From positions 2,101,001-2,165,000 of the forward strand of contig NZ_CP107716.1 in the NCBI RefSeq assembly GCF_025854335.1: 64,000 nucleotides of DNA. Reading direction: 5' to 3'. This document shows, piece by piece, positions 33,989 through 44,100 of the stretch. Source of the DNA: Pelagibacterium flavum (GTDB lineage: Bacteria > Pseudomonadota > Alphaproteobacteria > Rhizobiales > Devosiaceae). Below the pieces are notes generated by a model that saw only the letters and a program-made list of their open reading frames with translations, searched no databases and had not been told where the DNA came from. A program made the position numbers and the translations under genes. How positions within the stretch are numbered: the first letter of the stretch is position 1; each line of letters opens with the position of its first letter.

Positions 33989-35023
33989 ATGGACTACAGA
34001 CCGCTTGGCAAATCAGGCCTCAAGGTACCGGCTCTCAGCTTTGGTGCCGGCACGTTCGGTGGAACCGGCCCGCTTTTCGGCAATTGGGGCACTTCAGACG
34101 CCACTGAGGCACGGCGACTCGTCGACATTTGCCTCGAGGCCGGTGTCAATCTGTTCGACACCGCCGATGTCTATTCAGACGGAGCCTCCGAGGAGGTGCT
34201 CGGCGAGGCTATCAGAGGCAAGCGCGACTCGGTACTGATCTCGACCAAGGCCAGCCTTCCGATGGGCGACGGCCCGAATGATGGCGGTTCGTCCCGTTTC
34301 CGGCTGATCGGGGCGGTCGAGGATGCGCTGCGCCGTCTTCAGACAGACTATATCGACGTCTTTCAGCTCCATGCGTTCGACGCGGGTACACCAATCGAGG
34401 AGGTGCTTTCAACGCTCGATATGCTGGTTCGGGCCGGTAAGGTCCGCTATGTCGGTGTCTCCAATTTCTCGGGCTGGCAGGTGATGAAGTCACTGGCCGT
34501 GGCCGACCGCCACGGTTGGCCGCGCTACGTCGCCAATCAGGTCTATTATTCGCTGGTCGGGCGCGACTATGAATGGGAATTGATGCCACTGGGCGAGGAT
34601 CAGGGCCTTGGGGCGCTGGTCTGGAGCCCGCTGGGCTGGGGCCGGCTGACAGGGAAGATCCGGCGCGGGACGCCTTTGCCGGAAAGCAGCCGGCTGCATG
34701 AGACCGAAAGCTTTGGCCCGCCAGTGGATCAGGAGCTTCTCTATCGCGTGGTCGATACACTCGATGGGATAGCCGAGGAAACGGGCAAGACGGTTGCGCA
34801 GGTCGCGCTCAACTGGCTCCTGCAGCGCCCGACGGTGTCTTCAGTGATCATTGGCGCGCGCAATGAAGAGCAATTGCGCCAGAACCTGGGCTCTGTGGGC
34901 TGGAATCTGACGGTTGAACAGATTGCCAAGCTCGATGAGGCGAGCACGGTCAACGCGCCCTACCCCTATTTTCCCTATCGTCGACAGGACGGCTTTAAGC
35001 GTCTCAGTCCGCCGATGGTGTGA
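33989..35023 (+). CDS. Aldo/keto reductase
   Basis: The 344-residue protein is an NADPH-dependent aldo/keto reductase barrel. The catalytic tetrad can be read as Asp and Tyr in NLFDTADVYSDG, Lys in VLISTKASL and His in DVFQLHAFD. Cofactor-binding text is WLLQRPTVSSVIIGARNEEQ near residue 285. An AAGGAG lies about 9 bases before the ATG, just after the MFS stop. The substrate is not determined. Confidence 0.93.
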   Translation: MDYRPLGKSGLKVPALSFGAGTFGGTGPLFGNWGTSDATEARRLVDICLEAGVNLFDTADVYSDGASEEVLGEAIRGKRDSVLISTKASLPMGDGPNDGGSSRFRLIGAVEDALRRLQTDYIDVFQLHAFDAGTPIEEVLSTLDMLVRAGKVRYVGVSNFSGWQVMKSLAVADRHGWPRYVANQVYYSLVGRDYEWELMPLGEDQGLGALVWSPLGWGRLTGKIRRGTPLPESSRLHETESFGPPVDQELLYRVVDTLDGIAEETGKTVAQVALNWLLQRPTVSSVIIGARNEEQLRQNLGSVGWNLTVEQIAKLDEASTVNAPYPYFPYRRQDGFKRLSPPMV

Positions 35024-35045
35024 GGTGACACCGGCTGTATCTGTC

Positions 35046-35732
35046 TCAGTAGAGCGTAAAGATCACAACCGAGGCAATCACGTTCCAGCCGACATGCGCG
35101 GCGATCGGGGCGGCGAGGCGCCCCTTTCGCCACCAGTAGAGAAGGCTCAACAGGAGGCCGCCGTAAAATCCCGTGTCAATGATGCCCGCCCAGCCCTGGT
35201 AGCCGTGGCTGAGGGCGAACAGCACGACAACAACGACCGTAGCAAGGATACATGCCGCTTTCCCGCCACCAAAAACCGAGGCTACACCACCCAGCAGCAG
35301 TCCGCGGAACAGCAGCTCTTCACTTGTCGAGCCCAGCAAGGCCAGGATCAGCATGCCGACCAGGCCCGTAGGCGCTTCCCCCATCTGCGCCGCATTGGCG
35401 ATGATGTCGGTTCGCTCGGCCCCGCCTGTGGCCGGAATGATCACCAAAAACTGCAAGATGGCAAAGAGGACGGCAATTGTCAGACCGGCGATTACGTCTG
35501 GTCCGATGCGATGAATTGTCCAGCCAACATCGGCGGGACGCAATCGGGCGAAGCGAAGCGCCAAAACAATGGCGCCACCACCCAGCACAAACTCCGCCGC
35601 TCCGAGAAAGGCAAAACGGGCGCCAGTCGATAGTTCCAAGATATTGACGAGGACATAATCGGACGCGATCACTATCGCGTACCAGGCGACAAGCCCAAAC
35701 AAAAGCGCGGCGATCTGGCGGACAATCAACAT
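35046..35732 (-). CDS. CPBP-family intramembrane metalloprotease
   Basis: A 228-residue protein with about seven membrane segments and the Abi/CAAX protease motifs: EELLFRG (EExxxR), LSHGYQG (motif 2 His) and HVGWN near the C-terminus (HxxxN). Members cleave membrane peptides or act in bacteriocin immunity; the target here is unknown. A TTG at 35771 in frame could add 13 residues and has a nearby GGGGAAAGGG, but the hydrophobic N-terminus begins at the ATG at 35732. It converges with the aldo-keto reductase gene. Confidence 0.83.
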   Translation of the reverse strand: MLIVRQIAALLFGLVAWYAIVIASDYVLVNILELSTGARFAFLGAAEFVLGGGAIVLALRFARLRPADVGWTIHRIGPDVIAGLTIAVLFAILQFLVIIPATGGAERTDIIANAAQMGEAPTGLVGMLILALLGSTSEELLFRGLLLGGVASVFGGGKAACILATVVVVVLFALSHGYQGWAGIIDTGFYGGLLLSLLYWWRKGRLAAPIAAHVGWNVIASVVIFTLY

Positions 35733-35833
35733 GGCGGCGCTTGTTTGAGCATGGTGGCCCAAAGTTCGCAACCCTTTCCCCTGTCTGAAGAAATTCTTCT
35801 CTGGGGTGGAACTCGAGCGCGCATTTTTCTGCT

Positions 35834-35923
35834 TGGCGGGTGGGGGGAGATTCGAACTCCCGAGACGCTCTCACGCCCGCCGGTTTTCAAGACCGGTGCA
35901 ATCAACCACTCTGCCACCCACCC
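35834..35923 (-). tRNA. tRNA-Ser (anticodon TGA)
   Basis: The minus strand gives a 90-nt class II tRNA. The acceptor stem GGGTGGG pairs perfectly with CCCACCC, the anticodon stem CCGGT/ACCGG holds loop CTTGAAA with TGA at 35887-35889. The long variable arm is GGGCGTGAGAGCGTC-like, and the T arm has GTTCGAATC. Discriminator G is at 35837 and CCA is encoded at 35834-35836. The long variable arm confirms serine. Confidence 0.97.
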
Positions 35924-35968
35924 GTTGAGCCGCAAGCCCTAGCAAGGGCTGGTCGATTGATTTGCGGT

Positions 35969-36892
35969 TTACCGGTTCGGCGCGGGGCTGTCCAGAGGAT
36001 CGGGCACTGTTATGGGCGGTTTGCGGCGAGGGCGGGAGATCATGTCCTTGGAGGCAAGAACGGCGCCGCCGGTGATAAGCAGGCAAGCAATAGCGATGGG
36101 GGTGGTCAGGGCCCCTATCCCGAACAGGATCAGCAGCAAGGTCGAAAGGAGCGGTGCGGCATAGCTGGCGGCGCCCAAAACCTGAATATTGCCGTGCTTG
36201 ACGCCATAGTCCCACACAAAAAACGCTCCGCCCACCGGCATGAGTCCCATGCCGAGCACGGCCAGCCACTGCATCGCGTCGGCGGGCATCACCGTTTGCT
36301 CGAGCGCAAGATGGCACGCCAGAGAAAGCACGGCAGCGGCGGCGCAGTACCAGGTGACCATACGGGTGGGGACCTGAGCGAAACGGCGCGAGATGAGCGA
36401 ATAGCCGGCCCAGGTGACCGCCGACAAAATGCTGATGAGATAGCCGAACAGGTATTCGACCTCGAAGGCAAAGCGACCGCCGTCGGAAACGATAAGCACG
36501 GTTCCCGCCAATCCGAGCAAGGCACCGGTCACATGGTGCCAGCGCAGGCCCTCGCCCGGCATCAGCGCCGAACCGAGCACGATCAGCAGCGGCCAGAGGT
36601 AGTTTATGAGATTGGCCTCAATGACCGGGGCGTTCCGGACGGCGGTAAAATACAGGAAGTGGAAACCGAACAGCCCCAGTACGCCAACGACCCACGCCAT
36701 GGGCGGAACTTTGACGGCGGGCGCCTGAGACTTGCCGCGGCGTCCGGTTGCCACAAGGCCGACAAGCGTCGCCACGGCGAAGGAGAAGGCACACAAAAGG
36801 AACGGCGGGACCTCGCCCGACAGGCTCGAGAACAGCGCCAGGAGCGACCACATAAGGATCGCCGAAAATCCGATCAGCGTTGCACGAACCAC
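35969..36892 (-). CDS. DMT-superfamily (EamA) transporter, YddG-like
   Basis: The 307-residue protein has ten predicted membrane helices as two EamA repeats. Segments such as GFSAILMWSLLALFSSLSG, FHFLYFTAVRNAPVIEANLINYLWP and GGAFFVWDYGVKHGN fit the YddG aromatic amino acid exporter branch. The C-terminal tail is short, basic and Pro-rich. The gene stands alone: tRNA-Ser lies downstream, and the quinone oxidoreductase gene on the same strand ends 69 bases upstream of its start. The substrate is inferred from the subfamily only. Confidence 0.88.
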   Translation of the reverse strand: MVRATLIGFSAILMWSLLALFSSLSGEVPPFLLCAFSFAVATLVGLVATGRRGKSQAPAVKVPPMAWVVGVLGLFGFHFLYFTAVRNAPVIEANLINYLWPLLIVLGSALMPGEGLRWHHVTGALLGLAGTVLIVSDGGRFAFEVEYLFGYLISILSAVTWAGYSLISRRFAQVPTRMVTWYCAAAAVLSLACHLALEQTVMPADAMQWLAVLGMGLMPVGGAFFVWDYGVKHGNIQVLGAASYAAPLLSTLLLILFGIGALTTPIAIACLLITGGAVLASKDMISRPRRKPPITVPDPLDSPAPNR

Positions 36893-36961
36893 TGTTTTTT
36901 CCTTCGCCCCTGTTGGGTGGACAGAAGCCGTATCACGACCTTTGCACCAGCAATAGGGGTT

Positions 36962-37930
36962 TTAGGGCAACAGAATGGTCGAACCGACGGTCTGGCGCCC
37001 CTCGAGCGCGCGGTGAGCGTCGGCGGCTTCCGACAGGGCGAAGCGCTGGCCGATATGGGGTTTTACGGCGCCCGATTCGACCGCGGCAAACAGTGCCTTG
37101 GCGCCGGCAAGCAGCGCGGGACGCTCGGCGAAGTAGTGAGCACCCGTCGGGCGCGTGACAAACAGCGAGCCCTTGCGGGCCAGGATCCCCAGATCGGGGA
37201 CGGATACCGGGCCGGTGGCGTTGCCATAGCTGACCATGAGGCCCATTGGCCGCAGGCAATCGAGCGATTTTTCGAAGGTGGCCTGCCCTACCCCGTCATA
37301 GACCACGTCAACGCCCTTGCCGTTGGTCAATTCGCGAACCCGTAGGGCGAAGTCTTCCTCGGAATAATTGATGACCTCGTCGCAGCCATTGGCCTTTGCA
37401 AGCGCCACCTTATCGGGATTGCCGGCGGTGCCGATGACGCGGGCGCCGATGGACTTTGCCCACTGGCAAGCGATGAGGCCCATGCCGCCGGCGGCGGCCT
37501 GGAACAGGATGGTTTCGCCCGAGCGCACGGGCCAAGTGAGAAACAACAAATAGTAGGCCGTAAGGCCCTTTAGCATGATGGCGGCAGCGGTTTCGTAATC
37601 GATCGAATCGGGCAGCAGGACGGCCTTTGCCGCCGGCATGATGCGCTCCTGGGCGTACGAGCCGATGGTGCCCTGATAGGCGATGCGGTCGCCTGGCTTG
37701 AAACCTGTAACGCCGGCACCGACCGAAATCACTTCGCCAGCGCCTTCGGAGCCGGGGATCAAGGGCAGCGGATTGGGGTAGAGACCGGTGCGGTGATAGG
37801 TGTCGATGAAATTGACCCCGATGGCGTGATGACGAACGCGAATTTCGCCGGACCCGGGTTCCCCGATCTCGACATCACGGAAATCGAGGGCCTCGGGGCC
37901 ACCATACTGGTCAACGATAATGGCTTTCAT
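36962..37930 (-). CDS. NADPH:quinone oxidoreductase (zinc-free medium-chain dehydrogenase)
   Basis: The 322-residue protein shows the quinone reductase branch of the MDR family. Features are IIVDQYGGPEALDFRDVE at the N-terminus, HAIGVNFIDTYHRTGLYP, PLIPGSEGAGEV and the nucleotide-binding AAAGGMGLIACQWAKSIGA. Catalytic zinc cysteines are absent, as expected. It reduces quinones with NADPH by one electron. It begins 8 bases after the TerC gene stop, so the two are co-transcribed. Confidence 0.92.
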   Translation of the reverse strand: MKAIIVDQYGGPEALDFRDVEIGEPGSGEIRVRHHAIGVNFIDTYHRTGLYPNPLPLIPGSEGAGEVISVGAGVTGFKPGDRIAYQGTIGSYAQERIMPAAKAVLLPDSIDYETAAAIMLKGLTAYYLLFLTWPVRSGETILFQAAAGGMGLIACQWAKSIGARVIGTAGNPDKVALAKANGCDEVINYSEEDFALRVRELTNGKGVDVVYDGVGQATFEKSLDCLRPMGLMVSYGNATGPVSVPDLGILARKGSLFVTRPTGAHYFAERPALLAGAKALFAAVESGAVKPHIGQRFALSEAADAHRALEGRQTVGSTILLP

Positions 37931-37938
37931 ATTCCTGC

Positions 37939-38973
37939 CTATTCTCTTCTTCTGGCCGTGCGCAGCCTTTGGGGGCGGCGCCGGAGGAGGACGGGTTTTT
38001 TCCGGCGGGACTTTTGCACAGCGGTATCGTCTTCGCCAAGGGGCGGTTCGTCGCTGTCTGGGGATTCATCTTCCAATGTCTCTTCGGGTGTTTCCGGCTT
38101 CTCCTCGGATATAGGCTCCGTCGCGGCAGGCTCGGGCTCATCAATGGAGACCTCAGGAACCAGCGTTTCTGGTTCGAGGCTCGGTTCGGTGCGGTCGATA
38201 AAGGGCGTGGCAGCTGCCGGCGGGGCGGCGTGCGCCGACGGCTCAAGCTTTTGTGCCGCCTGCGGACGATGGATGAATTTGGAGAACACCAGAACCGTGA
38301 CGCCGATGCCCACGGCGATATGGAGATATTCGCGCAGGACAGGCATGCCCAGGCCTTCGGCGATCAGCACGGTGCCCACGACGAACACAATGCCCAGCGC
38401 CACGGCTCTTATCGCCGGGTGGCGGGTGATAAACCCCGCGATGGAGGCAGCCGCAAGGAACAAGAGGGCGCTAGCCACAATGATGGCGATGACCATAGCC
38501 TGGACGTAGGCCGTCATTCCGACGGCGAGGATAATCGAATCGACCGAAAAGATGACGCTGAGCGCGACGAGTTGGCCAATGGCCAGGGAGGGGCGTTCTG
38601 ATAGGCCGGCGTCGGGCTGTTCGTCGGGAGCCAAACCGGGCTCGACCAGTAGATGGAGCTCGGTAACGGCCTTGTAGACAAGAAACAGGCCGCCGCCGAA
38701 AAGGACGACCTGACCCCAAGTGGGAGACCAGCCGGCCAAGGTGAAGGCGGCCCGGTCAAGGCCGAGGAGCCAGAGGACAATGGCCAGAAGAGCCAATCGG
38801 ACGATCGTGGCGAAGGCGGCGCCGAAAAGGGCTGCGCGCCGACGCTGCTCTTCGGGCAACATAGCGATGCGGTTAGCGGTCAGATTGGCGTTTTCGGTCC
38901 CGAGCACCACTTCGATGCCAATCAGGAGGATAAGGCTGGCCCAGAAGGCCGGTTCGACGACGAAATCCAGCAT
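37939..38973 (-). CDS. TerC-family integral membrane protein with long charged C-terminal tail
   Basis: The 344-residue protein has a TerC core of seven membrane helices (about residues 10-230). Conserved acidic metal-site residues lie in GIEVVLGTENANLTANR and FSVDSIILAVGM. TerC proteins are linked to manganese export and tellurite resistance. After the core come about 110 residues: Pro/Glu-rich acidic, then strongly basic (KSRRKKPVLLRRRPQR), an unusual extension. The start at 38973 has GAGGG about 6 bases ahead; an upstream ATG at 38997 is possible. It is followed by the quinone reductase gene. Confidence 0.87.
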   Translation of the reverse strand: MLDFVVEPAFWASLILLIGIEVVLGTENANLTANRIAMLPEEQRRRAALFGAAFATIVRLALLAIVLWLLGLDRAAFTLAGWSPTWGQVVLFGGGLFLVYKAVTELHLLVEPGLAPDEQPDAGLSERPSLAIGQLVALSVIFSVDSIILAVGMTAYVQAMVIAIIVASALLFLAAASIAGFITRHPAIRAVALGIVFVVGTVLIAEGLGMPVLREYLHIAVGIGVTVLVFSKFIHRPQAAQKLEPSAHAAPPAAATPFIDRTEPSLEPETLVPEVSIDEPEPAATEPISEEKPETPEETLEDESPDSDEPPLGEDDTAVQKSRRKKPVLLRRRPQRLRTARRRE

Positions 38974-39153
38974 TTTTGCCCTCAGCGGTTGGGACATGGA
39001 CACTCTTGGGGCCCATGGCAAGATCGGCGACCGCCCCGGCGCGCGAAGTGGGCACATTTGCGGGCAACAACGGCAATAAAGCGGCAGACCGTTTCTCGCC
39101 GCTTGCGAGGGCGGCCATGGCGGCCTACATCTTGAGTAATCATCGAGGTGAGC

Positions 39154-40308
39154 ATGGCCAATCACACGCAGATCGCCGTCATCGGTGGAGGGCTCGTCGG
39201 CAAGGCAACGGCGGTTGCTGCTGCCAATGCCGGGTTTTCGACACTTCACGTGGCACCCGAGGCGCCGGTGGATCGGCGGACGTCGGCGCTGATGGGGCCG
39301 TCGGTCGACTATATGACGGACGCGGGGCTGATCGGCGATCCTGAAACGCTCGGTGTCGCCCTCACCCGCATCCGAATCATCGATGCGACCAAACGGCTTT
39401 TGCGCGCTCCGGAGACGGTGTTCAGTGCATCGGAATTCGGGTATCGCGCCTTTGGCTGGAATTTTGCCAATGCGCGGCTTGGCGAGAGTTTTTCGCAGGC
39501 GGGGCTCGTCAATAAAAACCTAGCGCTTCGCGCGGCGACGCTCAAATCGGCCAGGAGGGTCGATGGCAACTGGCATCTCGAACTCGATGATGGCGACACG
39601 CTGACGGTGGATCTGCTGGTGGGCGCCGATGGCAAGGGATCGAGCGTGCGCAAGGCTGCCGGAATTGCTGTAAAGGAGCGCAAATTCGATCAGGCGGCGC
39701 TGGTGTGCGATCTGGAGCTGGGTCGGGGGCTCGACGGGGAGTCGGTGGAATTTCACTATCCCAACGGGCCGTTCACGCTGGTTCCGGCTGGTGGCAATCG
39801 CGCCAATCTGGTGTGGATCGACAGGCTGGACACGCTTGAGGATGCTCGAAGCGAGCCGGGGCGTTTCGTTTCAACGCTCAACGAAAAATCGCGGCACCTT
39901 TTTGGCGCCATCGAGGTGGCCAGTCCCAATTTCGTATTCCCGCTGTCTGTTCTGTCGGTGGATGTGGCGGGCAAAGATGCCGCGGTGCTGGTAGGAGAAT
40001 CGGCGCACGCGTTTCCGCCTATCGGCGCGCAGGGGCTCAATCTGGGTCTTCGGGATGTCGCCAGTCTCAACGCATGCCTGAAGGCAGCCAATCCTGGATC
40101 GTATGGCTGGGCCGATGCCGTTGCACGCAGTTATGGCGTCGCGCGGCGGACCGACCTGATGCGAACCGGGGCTTTCGTGGATGGGCTGTTTACGTCCCTG
40201 CTCTCACCGCATATTCCCGCGCAGGCCTTGCGGAGCGTCGGGCTTTGGGGGCTCAAGACATTCCCCATGTTGCGAAAGCACGCAATTTCCTTCGGCATGG
40301 GCAAATAA
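39154..40308 (+). CDS. ubiH: UbiH/Coq6-family FAD-dependent hydroxylase
   Basis: The 384-residue flavoprotein has the N-terminal dinucleotide motif VIGGGLVGKATAVAAANAG, the DG motif LLVGADGKGSSVRKAAG, and the second FAD motif GESAHAFPPIGAQGLNLGLRD in family-typical form. It probably hydroxylates an aromatic ring position in ubiquinone synthesis; which position cannot be told. The ATG at 39154 has CGAGG 5-6 bases ahead, and a GTG at 39148 is possible. It is divergent from TerC and ends at a bidirectional terminator. Confidence 0.88.
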   Translation: MANHTQIAVIGGGLVGKATAVAAANAGFSTLHVAPEAPVDRRTSALMGPSVDYMTDAGLIGDPETLGVALTRIRIIDATKRLLRAPETVFSASEFGYRAFGWNFANARLGESFSQAGLVNKNLALRAATLKSARRVDGNWHLELDDGDTLTVDLLVGADGKGSSVRKAAGIAVKERKFDQAALVCDLELGRGLDGESVEFHYPNGPFTLVPAGGNRANLVWIDRLDTLEDARSEPGRFVSTLNEKSRHLFGAIEVASPNFVFPLSVLSVDVAGKDAAVLVGESAHAFPPIGAQGLNLGLRDVASLNACLKAANPGSYGWADAVARSYGVARRTDLMRTGAFVDGLFTSLLSPHIPAQALRSVGLWGLKTFPMLRKHAISFGMGK

Positions 40309-40336
40309 AAAAGGCGGACCGAATGGTCCGCCTTTT
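40307..40336. terminator. Bidirectional intrinsic terminator
   Basis: AAAGGCGGACC (40310-40320) and GGTCCGCCTTT (40325-40335) form an 11-bp stem with a GAAT loop. A run of A precedes it and T residues follow, so it works on both strands between the convergent ubiH-type and IalB-family genes. Confidence 0.85.
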
Positions 40337-40359
40337 CGATATGGGAGTTCGGCAGCGCC

Positions 40360-41037
40360 TTATTGGGCGGCCGGCGCCTCTTCGGTGGCAGGGGCAGCCT
40401 CGCCCCCTTCCATTTCCTCGCGAAGCTGGTTGGCGCGGTCCTGCAGGACCTGCTCAAGAACGTTTTCGGTCGAATTGGCCTGGTTGAGCTCTTCGATCGA
40501 AATGCCTTCAGGGTTGTCATAAACCGCGGTGAACCCGGCGAGGTTGATATCGATGGTGATATCTTCGTTCTGGCGGTTCTTGGCGGTCAGGGTGAGGGTG
40601 CTGCCGCGCTTGAGGCTCTGGATGTAGGATTCGTTGATGACCAGCTGAGCCGAACAGGCCTGGGGGTCGCACAGCATGTAGGGTACGCGCACGGGCTTGC
40701 CGCTGTCGATCTGCCATGTAAGGCCAAAGGGCAGCAGCACGCCGATCGGCACCGAGGCGACCGCAAGGAGACGGCTTTCCTGGCTGGGATCGTCGCGCAG
40801 AAGGAACGAGCCGGTGAATACGCCGGTGTTGCTGACCACCTGGCGCATGATGCACGCTTGGCTGCCGTCGTCGAGATCGCTACAGACCTTGAGCCAATTG
40901 TTCTCGGCCGGGCCGTCGGATGCTTCGGCCTGGTCGATCATTCCCGCGTCTGCGGACTGCGCATGGACAGCACCAGCCATTGAAAAGGCCAGTCCCGTGG
41001 CAACAGCGCCGGCAAGTATCGCGTTTTTGAGTTTCAT
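40360..41037 (-). CDS. Exported IalB (invasion-associated locus B) family protein
   Basis: The 225-residue protein has a signal peptide (MKLKNAILAGAVATGLAFSM, cleavage after VHA). The mature domain matches the IalB family: NNWLKVCSDLDDGSQACIMR, RLLAVASVPIGVLLPFGL and PYMLCDPQACSAQLVI. Two conserved cysteine pairs are visible. A short acidic, alanine-rich tail follows. IalB proteins are periplasmic or outer-membrane proteins common in Hyphomicrobiales; the invasion role in Bartonella need not apply here. The ATG at 41037 has AGGA at the right distance; one at 41043 is less well placed. Confidence 0.88.
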   Translation of the reverse strand: MKLKNAILAGAVATGLAFSMAGAVHAQSADAGMIDQAEASDGPAENNWLKVCSDLDDGSQACIMRQVVSNTGVFTGSFLLRDDPSQESRLLAVASVPIGVLLPFGLTWQIDSGKPVRVPYMLCDPQACSAQLVINESYIQSLKRGSTLTLTAKNRQNEDITIDINLAGFTAVYDNPEGISIEELNQANSTENVLEQVLQDRANQLREEMEGGEAAPATEEAPAAQ

Positions 41038-41176
41038 GGACATTCCTGTTGCTCTGGGCAGGTGGACCCCGCCGGAATCATAAGGTTCAAATACGTTCAA
41101 GAGCGGCGAAATCGGGCAATAGCATGACGTTGGTGCACTGCCAATGCGCTTGGGCCGCTCGTGTTGCTCAAAGACG

Positions 41177-44100
41177 TCACTGGCCAGCTGCGAGACCGGC
41201 CAGCCGCGAGAGGATCGCGGCGCTGCCCTTGAGGCGCTGCTCGGCAGTCGGCCAGTTGCGCGCGAACATGATCTTTTGATCGGGGCGCAGCCGGGCCGCC
41301 TGTCCGGGGTCTGCGATATGACGCACCAATCCGGCAGGATTTGGGAAGACGCCGTTGCGCAGGGTGATTAGTGCGCCCTTGGGGCCGGCATCGACCTTCT
41401 CAACATTGGCGGCACGACACAGAGATTTGATGAGCACGACCTTGAGCAGGGCTTCGACTTCCTCGGGCAGCGGACCGAACCGGTCGATCATTTCCGCGCC
41501 GACGCCATCGATTTCGTTGGCATCGGTCAGATCGCCAAGGCGGCGGTAAAGCTGCATGCGGACCTGAAGGTCCGGCACATAGGCTTCGGGAATCATCACC
41601 GGCATGCCCAGCGAAATCTGCGGCGACCATTGGCCGGCCTCTTCTTCCTCGGCCGATTGCCCTGCCCTCAAGGATGCCACTGCCTCTTCGAGCATGGACT
41701 GGTAGAGCTCAAACCCCACTTCCCGGATGTGGCCGGACTGTTCTTCGCCCAGGAGATTGCCGGCGCCGCGAATGTCGAGGTCGTGGCTGGCGAGCTGAAA
41801 GCCGGCGCCAAGCGATTCGAGCGACTGGAGAACCTGCAGACGGCGCTGGGCCTGATCGTTGAGTTTGCGGTCTGCAGGGACTGTGAAAATGGCGTAGGCG
41901 CGGGTCTTGGAGCGGCCGATGCGGCCACGGATCTGATAGAGCTGGGCAAGGCCGAACTTGTCGGCGCGGTGCACGATCAGGGTGTTGGCGGTCGGCACGT
42001 CGAGGCCGGATTCCACGATGGTGGTTGCGACGAGCACATCGAACTTGCCATCGTAAAAGGCGTTCATGGTGTCATCGAGCTGCTGGGGCGCCATCTGGCC
42101 GTTGGCGACCACGAAGCTGACTTCGGGCACGTGGTCGGCCAGGAATTGCGCGATGTCGGCCTGATCGGAAATACGCGGGCAGACATAGAAGGCCTGGCCG
42201 CCACGATATTTCTCGCGCAGCAGGGCTTCGCGGACGACGAGCGCATCGAAGGGCGAGACAAAAGTGCGGATGGCGAGGCGATCCACTGGAGGGGTGGCAA
42301 GCAGGGAAAGATCGCGCACGCCGGTCAGGGCCAGTTGCAAGGTGCGCGGGATTGGCGTTGCCGAGAGCGTTAACACGTGAACGTTGGCCCGCATTTCCTT
42401 GAGGCGCTCCTTGTGCGCCACGCCAAAATGCTGCTCCTCATCGACAATCATCAGGCCAATGTCGCGGAATTCGATCGATTTCGACAACAGGGCGTGGGTG
42501 CCGACCACGATATCGACGCTGCCGTCCTTGAGGCCCTCTTTTGTTGCCTTGAGTTCGGCGGCCGGGACGAGCCGCGAGGCCTGACGCACGCGCACAGGCA
42601 GGCCGGCGAAACGGTCCGAGAACGTCTTGAAGTGCTGGCGGGACAGCAGGGTCGTGGGCACGACGATGGCGACCTGGCGCCCGCTCATGGCCATGACGAA
42701 GGCGGCACGGAGCGCCACTTCGGTCTTGCCGAAGCCCACATCGCCGCAGACCAGCCGGTCCATGATGCGGCCCGAGGTAAGATCTTCGAACACTGCGTCG
42801 ATAGTGGCGAGTTGGTCCTCGGTTTCTTCGTAGGGAAAACGCGCGCAGAATTCATCATAGGCGCCGGTCTGGACTTCGATGGGCTCGGCGTGGGCCGTCT
42901 GGCGGGCGGCAGCAATCTTGATGAGCTGCTCGGCCATGTCGCGTATGCGCTTTTTGAGTTTGGACTTCTTGGCCTGCCATGCCACCCCGCCCAGCTTGTC
43001 GAGTTCGGCGCCCTCTGCCCCATATCGCGAGAGCAGCTCGATATTTTCGACGGGCAGATAGAGCTTGTCGCCCTTGGCGTATTCGATCTCGACGCAGTCG
43101 TGGGGCGCGCCTTGCACCTCAATGGCCTTGAGGCCGATGAAGCGTCCGATGCCGTGATCGACGTGGACGACGAGATCGCCCGCCGACAGCGCACTCGCTT
43201 CGGTGAGCGCGTCGGATGCCTTTTTGCGCCGTGTCTGACGGATGATGCGCTCGCCCAGAATATCCTGTTCGGACAGGACGGCGATATTGTCGGTCAGATA
43301 GCCGGTTTCTAGAGGCAGAATGACCAGGCCGAGTTGGCCGACCTTGAGCAGATCGACCTGTTTCCAGTTCTCGAGCTTTTTGACCGCCTTGAGCCCGTGA
43401 TCCTTGAGCACCTGGCCCATGCGGTCGCGGGTGCCTTCGGTCCAGCAGGTGATGATCGTCTTGCGCCCTGCCCGCGCCTCGGACTTGATGCGCGAAATGA
43501 CCGCTTCAAACAGGTTGGTATCTGCTGCCTGACGTTCCGCGGCAAAGCTGGGTGCCAGATGCCCGGCGCAGTCGATGACCGGCAGGTTTTCGTCGGCGGG
43601 CAGGAAAGGCGAGAGTTCGGAAATCTCGTGACCGCGCGCCAACTCGTATGGCCCCTGCTCCACATTGTAGAGCAGTTCGGGTTTGAGCGGCTTATAGGGA
43701 GCGCCGGCGGTGCTGCCCTGCTCGCGAGCTTCCTTGCGGGCGTTGTAGTAGTCGACGATCTGGTCGCGGCGTTCGGCATAGGCCTCGCGCGACTGATCGT
43801 CGAAATAGACAGGAGCGTCGCCGATGTAAGCGGGCAGCGTTTCCATCTCTTCGTAAAAGAAGGGCAACCAGTGCTCCATGCCCGCAAAGCGCTGGCCAGC
43901 GCTGATGGCGCCATAGAGCGGGTCGTCGGCTGTGTTGCCACCGAAGGCTGTTGTGTAGTTGCGGCGGAACCGGCGGATGGTATCTTCGGTGAGCATGGCC
44001 TCGCTCATGGGAACGAGGGTCACCGATTTGACATTGCCGGTGGTCCGCTGGCTTTCGGGATCGAAAGCGCGAATGGTTTCAAGCTGTTGGCCGAAAAAGT

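Noticed and set aside
35046..35732. CPBP protease as an abortive-infection or bacteriocin-immunity gene
   Set aside because: The family includes such roles, but there is no bacteriocin or phage-related neighbour, so only the protease family is called.
35840..37345. A 501-codon plus-strand frame
   Set aside because: It begins inside tRNA-Ser and runs antisense to the DMT transporter and quinone reductase genes, both with strong family motifs.
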